Origin: Thuidium tamariscinum
Lineage: Eukaryota; Streptophyta; Bryopsida; Hypnales; Thuidiaceae
Assembly: GCA_947034885.2 (NCBI GenBank)
Contig: OX344753.2
Location: 29,709,689-29,773,688, forward strand
Direction of reading: 5' to 3'
DNA length: 64,000 bases
Both the position numbers and the translations under genes were made by a program. Positions 53,760 to 64,000 of the stretch are shown in pieces. Position 1 is the stretch's first letter; every line of letters begins with the position of its first letter. The notes below the pieces were generated by a model. It had not been told where the DNA came from. It did no database searches and was given only the letters and a program-made list of their open reading frames with translations.

Positions 53760-56700
53760 CAATTGTACATAGTAATGCACTTTTCATGTATCTAAATCTA
53801 GAATCATTTTCCACTCGATCTTAGATGTTTAACTTCGTAGGCTACAAAGTTAAAAACAATGTTTGAGGTACAGGAAAATTAGGGTTCATGGTATTTTGTA
53901 TATTGGAGGCAAAAGATGTATACATCCAAAGCATATGCACATTGTGCTTGTACATTTCATCATTACAATGTCAAAAGGCTACTACTTTCTATAAAATGTT
54001 TGTGTAATATTGTTCATATTTGAGACTTCATTGTCTTTTTTATATGGTCTTCTATGGTTTACTAGTAGTAATTACTAGTAGATTAGTTTATGATTGTAAT
54101 TTGTAAGTTGTCCCAATGTCTCATTTCATCGGAAAACTCTCATTTTAATGAATATAATGTTTAAGCAAAATTTACCTCCCACACATATGTATTTATAATG
54201 CCAAATTGGAATTCACGCCACATACCTTACATCAATAGTTGCACATCAATATTTATGGAAGTATGTAAGGGTTTAGGATTTTGGGTTTAAACATTTTTGA
54301 TTTGGGAAATGAGTTTCTTTAATTATTTGGTTTAGGGTGTTGTCTAGTCTGACTACTTAATAAGCCTATTCAATATAGTAAAGAAGACAACGCTATTTTC
54401 TCTCAAAATTGCAATCTCATTCTTTTTAGTTGAATTCTAGAGAAAGTACTTCATCTTTGTTAGGTATGTGCTTGTTGAATTAATAAAACGTAAGTAGAGT
54501 AATCAAACTCCTATCAACATTATATTTCTTTTTGCGATTTCTAAAGCAGTGTCTTTTAAAAATACCGTAGCCAAACTTATTTGTAGTGGAGGTTGAACCT
54601 ATAAAGAACCAATGAAGGCCTTTTTGGTGCCCAATAAAATATTCAAAATGCCAATTCTATGACAAACAAAAAACTTATCATTGTGTTTGAAGATACAATT
54701 ATATGACTTTCAACCTTTTTAACTTGAATTTATAAAAGTTTAAAGTTTAAAGCTTTAAAATTGTATCAAAAACAAATTGTACTCTAGAGACTTTTTCTAA
54801 AAAGTTTTAAGAACTTTAACTTTAACTCTAAGAGGAATTTCTTTAAATAAGTGCATTTAAGATAGCACAAAAATTATTAACATCTATAGGTTAGAAAACA
54901 ATGGAATATTTACATTGAATTCTTCTTTCTACTTAGAAAGAATAGTACATTTGGAGGAGTAATTTGTTAAGAACAAATTGGAAGGAATATATTGAAGAAA
55001 AAAAATGTAGGTTAATGTTTGACTATTGAATGCCTAAGGTTTTAAAATTGTTTTTTATTTATGGAAATAAAACATTTGGGTTTAGTCATTTCGAATTAAA
55101 GAAATTAATTCTTGTCCAAAAATAATAGTTTGTAGATGTTGAAAGAGTTTCTTTTCTAATACTCACTTAGATATTGTACAGTTTAGGTTTAGGGGTGTTG
55201 TGAGATTATAATAGGAGAAAGGTACATTCCCTATTTGTATTGTGCTACCTACTATCACCGTGATTCTCAATTTTGCATATAATTTTGGGTCCATAGTGGG
55301 ATGTCACGTGTATCTTTACAAACAATGATAGTACATTGAAATGTAGATTAAAAATTTACACTTCATGTCATGTAAAAAGCTAGTTAAGCTATTCCAACCT
55401 AACTCTTGCAATTGTTAAAAGGCAATAAATTTTTTAGTACAACGATATTGCAAATATGTTGAACTTGTCAAGAATTGCATGTTTGAATTTTCAAAGGTGA
55501 AAAACTTCAATATGTACTTTTGTTTCCATTGACACCATTTTCAAATTTTAGGTATATATATATATTTTGGTACACTTTCATCTTTGCTTAAGATATTAGG
55601 GTGTTGTTAAAGACCTCTCAATAATTCATTAGAAGTATTTTTTTTTCATTGAAATATGATATTTCTGTATAGTGAACTCTTAAAGTTTCTTTAGAATGAA
55701 TTTAGGAAGGTCAAAGGAATTCGATTGTCCACATGCAAGTAGGCCTAAATTTCTAGGTTCTCTATTATGTATGGTCATCTAAGTAGTGAAGGGTTAAAAT
55801 AGAATGCATCATATTCATTTTTGGATGAACACAAATGCAATGCGCAAGGATGTTCTTAAGGAACTCTATTAAATTTCTTGAGAAAATATAATTCTATTAT
55901 TTTTTCATTTTTTTTATAGAAGCAAATCCTTCTTGTATGTGAGAATTGTATATAACTTCAAATAGTTAATGAGTACATTAGAAACTTCAAGGCATGTGAA
56001 ATTGTGAATATAGGGTCATGATGGTGCATTAGAACAGATTGAAGTTCATCCGTGCTAACCTCCATACTACCTGTACTAGTATAGATGAAATGACACTATC
56101 ATGACCTATACTATGAATAATTAGGCCTTAAGTGTGAAAATAACACCAAAACAATCTAAACACATTTTTCTATAGTAATGATATTTTATACAGTTTTGTA
56201 ATTTTTTTAGAACTGCAATTATAGGCACATATTGTATGAATGATTGATTTTCATTTGTACTGTTCAGATTGAAGCTTGAAATTCAACAGTAATATGAATG
56301 TAAATATGTCTAATCCTAAAAATGGATTTAAAGAAATAAACTAACTATACAACATTGCAAGTGTGTCTAAGAAACAATTGTTTGAAAACCAAAAATGTAT
56401 GTACCTGTTAGGAGAAGAGTCAAAAGTTCAAAAAAGGTGAAATAAAAAGTTCAATGTGTAGTGTTTCATTTGAAAATGAGGGTTTGAGCCAATAAAGATA
56501 TTCTTAACAATTGTAGTGGGTTTACTCCTAAAAATATACCTTCTTTAACATTTGACTACCTCAAAGAATGACAACTGTGCAAGTACTAACTTGTCCCTAA
56601 TGATTGCTCACGTACTAGCGTTCTAATAATAATGGTGCCGAAATTGTATCCCAAGTTTGGAAACCCTGTCCTACTCATTAATCATGATTACTACTTCATT

Positions 56701-58366
56701 TACAAAGGAATACAATCATTCCAAGAGGTATTTGAAGGACATTAGTTCCTGTACTAGCTAGTTCTACCCTTAAGCGTCATGAACATTGTGTTTGGCATTT
56801 TCTTCACCTATACATCGGAATTTCGGACTTCATTGATATCATGGTTTCTTTTCTTGGCACCAAGGGCAACTGTAGCAATACAACATGTAAGAATGGAGGG
56901 TGGTCGCTCCAAATTTGAAGGAATGTAACTGTGCCTCAATACTATGACTGTTGCACCTTGATGCCAGAAGAAAGAACCCTGACTGATATGCATGCCTAGC
57001 TATGACAATGACAATGACAAAACAATGTTCTATACAACTTCATTCCTAAATTAGCTATCATTTAGAAATTCTGAGATAATAGTTGAAAAATTATTATAGC
57101 ATATGAAATTCAAATACATAGTGCCAACACTGCAAATATTTATATGGTAGAATTAGCCAACAAAATGTATTAATAATGTAGACATGTGGAAGTTCATAGT
57201 CTTCAAACAAAGTAAGGATATACGTGTATACAATGGGGTTTTTTGAAGGGGGAATTCTTTTGGTCAATCAATTACTAAATAATTCATCATTACGTAATTT
57301 TTTTAATTTGAATTACTATAGAGAGGTCATTTATTACTTTAATTTTCCTAAATCCTAAATATACCATATACTTTTTGGTATAAAATTATAATTCTACAAC
57401 ATTTTTGGTTTGCATTCCAGATATTTACGAGTTACTTTACACTTTCCATTTGAATTGCATTAGTGTTCATTACTCTTCTAATTCCTATACAACTTCCATT
57501 GTTTTTCATTTACTATTGTTCTTTACACTCACATTCTAGAGGCACTACCTATTTTCTCCCAATTCTATTGTTTTTTATTCCGTATTTCTTTTTTCAATGA
57601 CAAATTGTTAAAGTATGTACTTAAAATAACCAGATGGGTATTCCGGTTACTATTCTTATGGTGTGTAGAGCAAAAGAAACCACAAATCGCCATCAAAGTG
57701 ACCTGAAATTGCAAGCCAAAGATGAAAAAAACTTTTTTTTTCAACTTCAAATGCTAAAATCTTCCAATCCGTACGGTCAAACTTCATGAAATTATTACCT
57801 TATGATTTGAGACAAGTAAAGTACAAGATCCTACGGTTAGATTCTAAGAAAAAAGTTTTATTAGGGTTTTTGAGTGATTGCAGCAGAAATCGCAGTTTTC
57901 AATGGTTTTCTAGCCAAAGAATGCGTTGGTAACTTAGGGGTTAAGACAGATCAAACCATATGATCCTATAGTAAGCTACTTTGAGAATATATAGAATTTT
58001 TTTTCTTAAATTCCCACCTTCTAGATTGGAAGACAAAAGATTTTAAATTGTGAAGAACCCATACCTTATCCCTCCAAAGAAGCAGATACCTTGGCACCGG
58101 CAGCTCGCTTTTATACGGAAAGAAGTCCAAAATGGATGTGAATATATTTTACTCATTTATTTTGGGAAGTTCACTACATGCCTAAACATTTGAAATCATT
58201 TGGAGTTGTACAAAGTATAGCCTAAACTAGTAAGTAGAAAGATGTAGAAAATGATTTAAAATAGTGAAATAGTAATAATTGATTACTGAAATAGAAAATT
58301 CTCAATTCCAATGTTAGTCATGCTGTAATTGACAATCTTCACGTAATTAATGTTCTGATGATTTCT
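53760..58366. other. Gene-free AT-rich stretch
   Basis: 4.6 kb without a credible ORF, tandem repeat or RNA gene. The only feature seen is the inverted copy of a dispersed repeat at 57740-57850. Confidence 0.5.
57740..57850 (-). repeat. Dispersed repeat (partner 29960-30080)
   Basis: Reverse-complement match to 29960-30080, roughly 80% identity; core CCTACGGTTAGATTCTAAG-like. Confidence 0.6.
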
Positions 58367-58397
58367 ATGAGTCCCCGATTCGTCACCGGGGACTCAT
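58367..58397. repeat. Hairpin at the 3' edge of copy E2
   Basis: Perfect 11-bp arms (ATGAGTCCCCG and complement) around a 9-base loop. It marks the change from AT-rich DNA to the GC-richer CCGG-containing unit that carries the gene at 61932-59947, and is placed like the palindrome at 3560-3583 in copy E1. Confidence 0.7.
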
Positions 58398-59946
58398 GGG
58401 TTCTTTTTTCGAATTTATACATAAACTAAGGCGTATTTAGGCTCATAACATCCACAAAAGGGCATTAAACCTATATTGGCATTACACATACCAATGTGCC
58501 ATTTGGTCATTAGGTGGGATTTAGGATAGTTTACATCCAAAACGGGCCCGGTCTTAGCTAAATAGACGCCAAATTGATGGAGATGTGCAGAATTAGGGTA
58601 AGAAGCCTAAGAAGGCCCTGTCTACGCTAGGAAGTCCTCATAGGGGGATCTAGGAGGAATCCCCCACTCCCCATAGCATCGAAGAGAATACGGATAAAAT
58701 ACTGTCGTAGCACAGGAAAGCACAATTCCTTCTCTAAGGCGTTAGAATGTACTAAGTTAGCCTTAAAGTGACTCGTGTATCGTTCCCAAAGGATTTGGTC
58801 GAAAGTTAACGAAAGACCGGAACACGTTAGTGATTACCACAACAACACCCAAGCAAAAGACTAATCCGGTCCGATCTCAATGGTTTCTAAGATTTCCTTA
58901 TACCTGATTACCAGATCAATCCTTTATCTTTCCAGACTTGTATATCTATTATACCCGTATGTTTTATTCGCCTTTATACTTATCCTTACTAGATATGGGG
59001 CTAAAGACCGGATACTAGTAGTTGGTCCAGTCCCTAGTGTAGTAACCAAATGTAAGTTTTACCTCGATACAAGAGGGATCTGCTTATTTGGGCGTTTAGG
59101 AAGGAAGCCTACTCCTACCCTTCAAGTTTTAAAGTGTCAGAAGTTCCACTTGTAAGTAAAAAGAAACTACTACTACAACTAGACCGGAATACCTCACAAC
59201 TGGACCAGGACTAATCCAGCCCAACAGGTTACACAAGTACTCCTGCCTAATCCTAACAAAGACTACAACGACGGATTACCCAGTTAGTCTAAGTCTTGGT
59301 AGAATAAGGGCGGTAGCTTATGCAAGAGAGCTGAATTTCCTCACTTAATCCTTCTTTCTTCTACAGGGACCGGATCACCATTCAGTTGGCATTTGGCCGG
59401 ACGCTCCCGATCTCAAACCCAGACTTTATAAGTGTCTATCCCTATCGAATATTCCCTAGACCTGTTCCAGAAAACACTATGAGATCCTGCACAAATTCTC
59501 TATCAAACCGAATTCACTTTAAGTCCAGAGACTGGATAAACTGAACATCCGGGCACACACTTATCCACACAAGGCTGCAATCCTAACCATCACCATAAGA
59601 CTTTGACAAGGTCCCATGCACACAGTCCACTCCAGAGTGAATCAGAAAGGTTCTGACTTGTATTTGCAACACAAAAACTTGCGAAAATAAGATAACATAA
59701 TGCGCGCCCGGATTCAATTACGAACCGGGTTTAAATACTAAACTACAAGGAAACCTAAAAGCGCAAATGGAATCAATACTAGCCGCCTAGAATGCCACGT
59801 AACATTCCTCTACAACTTGGGCGGGTTGACTTCCACAAAACTACAAAAATACCAACAAAATAGGATCCCAGATCCTACATATCTGGATCCGGTCTAAGTT
59901 CAAAAGTTCCTAATCTAAATATATCCTGTTTTAGCCGCCTTCCTAT
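58398..59946 (-). other. 3' region of copy E2
   Basis: About 1.55 kb downstream of the E2 frame, with scattered CCGGA/CCGGTC words and no credible gene. Longer than the equivalent E1 region; the two are not clearly alignable by eye. Confidence 0.4.
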
Positions 59947-61932
59947 CTACCTGCAAGTCTGCTTGGTCTCCGCCAGTGCTTGATCTGCGTCTGAGTACTG
60001 GTCCGACTCATCACCGGAGTCGGTCTCCTCCTCCGAGTCCTCATCTTCCTCTTCTGAATCCTCCTCCTCTTCAACCCGGGCCTTTCGCTTCGCCGTGGGC
60101 GTCTTCGTGGTCTTCTTCTTGAACCCAGTGATGGGCGGATGGTGCACTGCCTTGCTCTGCGGGGTCTGCTCCCCCACTCTCTCGACAATCCGGACCTGTC
60201 CCTTGCTTGGTGAGCCAGATCCAGATCCGGTCTTCAGTATGGTGCGGATGGGCACCGTTGCCTTAGATTCCCCTCTGATCTTTGGTTGCGTGATGACCGT
60301 GGGTGATGACTTCCCGGGAGAATCGTCCAGCAAGTTGATGAACTTGGTCTTCTCCCGCGATGGTGTTGTTCCCCGGATAATCTCCCGCAACACGCTTGGC
60401 TCGGGTTCCGGCTCCTTGGTCTTCTCGGGTTGAGAAACCCTGGGCTCTTCAATCTGGGTCTGTGTGATAGGTACCTCCATCACGGCTTCAAACCTGATTT
60501 CTTCTTTTGCTGGCTCGGACGCACCGGCCTCCATCTCAACAGCCGCTGGTGGTGGTTGTTCCTTCGGGTGTTCCACCTCCATCTTTTGTCCCTCCGGTCT
60601 TGGGACCGGAATAGGGCTAGTCTAGACCTCCGCGACGACCGCTCGCCACTTCTCCAGGACTGCCTCCATCTTCTTGTTGTAGGCCACCAGAGCAATGAGC
60701 ATCTGTGGGCCTACCATCTTGCCTGCCTCCAACACCTTCTTGTCGAATAGCATGGCCTTGTTGACGACCTCACCTGGATGAGTGATGAACTCTCGGATTT
60801 CTCCGAGAGTGGTCCGGGCCTTCGTGGTGAGGCGTCTCTCTTCGTCCAGCTCCTCCTGGGTGTGATGGAGCTCCCTCTTCAGGGCTGAGACCTGGTTCGT
60901 CAGCCGGAGTACTTCTTCCCTGTCTCGGCTCTCATGGGCTTCCCGAATCAACTCTCCCAATACCTCCATGATTTTGGAGGGTGGGATAGAGCCTAGGGCG
61001 CGGCTGATGTCATGCAGCAACCCTCTCTCCTCTAGGTGGTGCTTCCTAAAGTCATCCAGGTCCCGGATGATCCTCATCAAGGGGTCCTGTCCCCAGACTG
61101 GATCCACTCCTTGGGTCTCTCTTGCTAACACAGAGGCTTCTATCGGCACACTACCTTCTCCTACCTCTGGTTCTTCCTTCCTCTCCTACAGCTCTTCTTG
61201 CTGCTCATCCTGACCTTCTTCCTCCGAGACCTCATCCTCCGGGTCCTTGTCGGCCTCCGGATCCTCTATCTCGTATTCTATCATTGCGGCTCTCACCTCG
61301 TAAGCCTTTCTCTCTCGCTCCCTTAGGAGGTCTAACGAGTGATACAAGTGAAATAAGAATGGTGAAATGGGGGAGGGTTTTGATTTCCCAATTCCATTCA
61401 CCATTTTAACCATCTTCTCCCGCATGACTAAACCCCAATCTATCTTCCTATCTCCCGACAGCGCACCAAAAATGGTGTTGGCTACGGTGACCGTAATTCT
61501 CCTAGGTCTGTCCGGGTTCAAGATTGCCATCATGAACCGCAGCAGCCTCTTGTGTCTAGCAGACACGCACTCTGCTACTGTGAAACCATCCTTCGGGTTG
61601 GTGGGCCTGCGGAACTTACCCTAGTGGAACTTGTTCGTCCGGGTGCCGGTCGCGTCTCCGCCTTGCTCAAAGGCGTACACCTTGCGCCACATAGCCGCAT
61701 TCCACTCCCTTGGCAGCGCCCGGACCGTCCCCTTCCATTTGTTGGTCTGGCCTTCCACCAATTCCTCCACCATCGCCTCGTCTTTCAAGTTCCAGAGGCG
61801 CGCCATAAACCCCTCGCAGCCCATCTGCCTGAGGTCTTCCTCCAACTCCAGCTTCTCTTGTGCGTCAGTTGGCACGACCGGATTGACATTCCGGAAGGCT
61901 AGAATCATCCCCTCCTGTACCTCACTTGCCAT
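59947..61932 (-). pseudogene. Copy E2: gag-like/coiled-coil protein with three in-frame TAGs
   Basis: One frame of 661 residues from the ATG at 61932, broken only by TAG at 61623-61621, 61188-61186 and 60624-60622, with no frameshift. It matches E1 along its whole length: MGCEGFMARLWNLKDE, NKF, RHKRLLRFMMAILNP, ANTIFGALSGDRKIDWG, SPFLFHLYHSL, the acidic stretch, and the coiled coil ending in a MLFDKKVLEAGKM region equivalent to E1's QLFDEEVHKEKKL. After the third TAG it has a proline-rich and then a strongly acidic tail (EEEEDSEEEDEDSEEETDSGDE) that E1 lacks. The conservation of frame suggests either recent decay by C-to-T changes or readthrough. TATA box at 62167-62162. Confidence 0.7.
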
Positions 61933-62161
61933 TGCTCTCTTTACGATTACACCGTCTAGGCGCGGTCCAACTTGACTAAACTCTCAACGCTCAAGAACCT
62001 CTTAACCCGCTTAGTGCTAATCGCTCAATTATAAGCCAGACCGGATTGACAACTTCCTATCCCTTCTCTCTGTCTGTAGACCGAATACTCTCTCTCTGGC
62101 CGGAAACCCTTTCTCGAATTGTGTGCAAGAAAGTGGCAGGACCTGGCCCTGCTTCCTTGGT

Positions 62162-62167
62162 CTTATA
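62162..62167 (-). promoter_or_regulatory. TATA box of copy E2
   Basis: TATAAG on the minus strand (context AAAAGTATAAGACC), about 230 bases before the ATG at 61932. Confidence 0.45.
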
Positions 62168-62399
62168 CTTTTCCCCCCGGCATTAATTACTGACCGTTAG
62201 GTTTAAACCAATCTGGTCACATGGGAGAGTTCCCGACAATCTCTAGACTCGGTAGCCACTCATTGCCTATCCGATCTTGGTAGCTAGGTGGGCGGAATCC
62301 GGGTCTTCTTACGCTGTCCCTTAACGTAGTTTCTGGTTTACGGTCTGGGGTTTTCCGGTTTCCGGTCTTGGTCCTAATTGTGCGTAAAAAACTAAGAAA

Positions 62400-64000
62400 A
62401 CAACAAAAAAAATGGGGATTGAATAGATCCCTCTTCCCGTATTTTGTGTAAGAATCTGCTTAGGGGAATTCTAGGTTGCCACAAATACTAACCTTGAAAT
62501 GCAGGTACCGGGCGATTTCCTAATTCTAGGAGCACGCAGTGGGGATGCAGATTTGCATCCAAGTGGGGGGATCCCATGGGTGGTCCCCTCTAAAGTTTGG
62601 GAATTTTTCGACATTGTTTGGATATTTTCCCAGATGGTCAACCGCGGTGGACTTTGGGTGGGAATTCGAAAGAATATCCCAAAGTGCGGTAAAATCCCAC
62701 TAAAAATCCGGCAAGGCGGTCTCACACCAACGGAGCGCCTCCCCAAGTTTCAAGACAAAACGATAGTCAGAAGATCCCGAATCGGCAACATTCCTCCCCA
62801 ACTGACAAATTAAATGGCAAAAGCGGCGGTTGACCGGCGTACCGGGGCCATACGACATCGGAACGGAGCCTATCTTGGGTCTATTCCTACCCCCTTCCAC
62901 CTACTTGGAAGACTGGCGAAGGTTTGGGGTCCAAAATTGCTAAACTCCAAAAATTGGGAATTTATCCCAACTTGGATCCCAACTTGGATCCCAACTTACG
63001 CTAAGATTCCTCGAGAATTTGGACATAGTGTAAGGGGTAAGGAATTCCCTTTAGGCTAATTATGGCCTTCCGGAGCCAATGGCGCAATCCGTTTGCCATT
63101 TGGAGCTAAACTCCAAAAGTTAGCCTTTGGGGGATAGCACATGGAGAAGAAATGGGGGTTTTAGGCCCCCCAATGCATTTTTGGGGAGTTTGGGCCCCAT
63201 TAGCCGTGGGGAACGCGTAGGGAACGTGTGGGGAACTTCGGGCACATGTGGGAGCAAGTACCACCTCAAAAAGTTAGTGGAGGTGGCTCATGTGCTTTGG
63301 TGTAAGTAATTTCAAATTAAATAGGTGGGAACACATGGGAACTTCTCCCATGTGAGAACTTGTAGATTTGGGGAAGGTAAATTTGACGGTTTTGCAAGTT
63401 CTTGTGAGGTTAGGTAAGATTTGAATTTCCCAATTCAAATTGTGTAGATTTTAGGTGGATAATTAGATTTGGGAGGGGTAAACATGTACGGACCTCCTAA
63501 TTTCCCTCATCTAGTTATTCTTAGTAGATTAAGGGGGGGGTGTTGCTCCCTTTTGGGCATAAAAGGGGCGGCATTCTCCTCTCATTCTCTCTCTTTTCTC
63601 ACTCCTACCCATTTAAGGGAGGAGGACTATTGAGTCCGGGTTATGCCGGATTTCCTTTGGCCTTTGATGCCAAGGGAGCCTTTGATGGTCTTTTGGGGTT
63701 TTTACACCCTTTGGTAAGTGTGATTTCTTTACTTGGGGACTTGAAACCCCCCCAAGTGGTGGAACTTGTTGCAATCTAAACTTAATTATTCATTGTGTTG
63801 TGTACCATTGAGGGTTGTTGGGGGAGAGTATTGTGAGGAACCGAGGGGTAACTTGGGAGGTGACTTCGAACGTATGCTTGCACTTTGTAAACATTCTCTT
63901 CTCCCTCTTCTCTTAGTCACGGGGTTAATTTAGTCCCATAGGGGACGGCGAAGCTTTGAACTATAGAATAGATAAGTTGTGTAACCATTCTCTTCTCCCT
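62400..64000 (+). other. Possible LTR or promoter region at the window edge
   Basis: GC-richer, G-run-containing DNA without a convincing gene. A TATA-like CATAAAAG (63558-63565) is followed by a pyrimidine-rich leader and a consensus splice donor (GGTAAGTG at 63713). CATTCTCTTCTCCCT recurs 93 bp apart (63893 and 63986). This fits the start of an LTR or of a gene continuing beyond the window; no primer-binding site is visible. Confidence 0.3.

Noticed and set aside
46647-61932. Reassigned genetic code with TAG read as glutamine, as in some ulvophyte green algae
   Set aside because: Several long intact frames (1132, 824, 560 and 551 codons) contain no internal TAG or TAA, and genes end normally at TAG or TAA. 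Decay or local readthrough is simpler.
62499-63059. Two in-frame ORFs separated by one TAA
   Set aside because: Composition is not protein-like, the second half includes a short tandem repeat (GGATCCCAACTT), and no domain or promoter supports it.

Overview
The window looks like nuclear DNA from a plant-lineage (streptophyte) eukaryote. The grounds are an AT-rich background, GT-AG introns, a hAT transposase of the DUF659 type, a CACTA-type MITE, a Helitron-type 3' end, a roughly 172-bp satellite, and nonsense mutations of the kind left by CG and CHG methylation decay. The species cannot be fixed from sequence. I see no bacterial operons, rRNA or tRNA genes, or CRISPR. Nearly everything recognisable is mobile or mobile-derived.

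Layout. 0-4.1 kb: an intronless gag-like/coiled-coil gene (788-2470) with its own TATA box and a long CCGGA-rich 3' region, apparently lying in an intron of a minus-strand gene whose first exon is 4046-3723. 4.4-5.08 kb: a CACTA MITE and four 43-bp palindromic repeats. 5,089-34,638: a candidate giant (~29.5 kb) hAT-like transposon. It has 13-bp perfect terminal inverted repeats beginning CAGGG and inward-pointing subterminal arrays of a GGGCGACCGCGGGT-like unit at both ends. Inside are a DUF659 hAT transposase and cargo: a protein-kinase-like gene and three paralogues of an unrecognised family (one with a RING-H2 finger, one with a nonsense codon, one with a frameshift). Each of these five genes has the same GC-rich array directly 5' of its TATA box. 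Four of them also share a leader motif (TGGCTGAATGCATG-like) at a fixed distance from that box. The element also holds inverted repeats, a Helitron end and tandem repeats. 34.7-42.8 kb: a diverged satellite of ~172-176-bp monomers.

44.3-53.1 kb: a multi-exon plus-strand gene. In phase-compatible exons it joins a ParB/DGQHR-like domain, a degenerate beta-class DNA adenine/cytosine methyltransferase-like region, a coiled coil and an FCP1/SCP (HAD) phosphatase-like domain. Eleven copies of a 19-29-nt quasi-palindrome (arm TTTAGCTCGA) lie in its introns and non-coding spacers and none in its exons. 53.36-53.74 kb: an inverted duplication of a small coding exon, resembling a young MIRNA-type hairpin. 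53.8-58.3 kb: gene-poor AT-rich DNA. 58.4-62.2 kb: a minus-strand relative of the 788-2470 gene, open apart from three in-frame TAG codons. 62.4-64 kb: a possible promoter or LTR-like region.

How it fits together (inference): the transposase would act on the arrays and TIRs, while the arrays double as promoter-proximal elements for all cargo genes, giving one co-regulated mobile unit. The ParB/methylase/phosphatase gene with its repeated palindromes is a second, separate system. Seven premature stops in three other genes are all TAG, while long intact ORFs contain none. That favours CAG-to-TAG decay (CHG methylation) over a changed genetic code.
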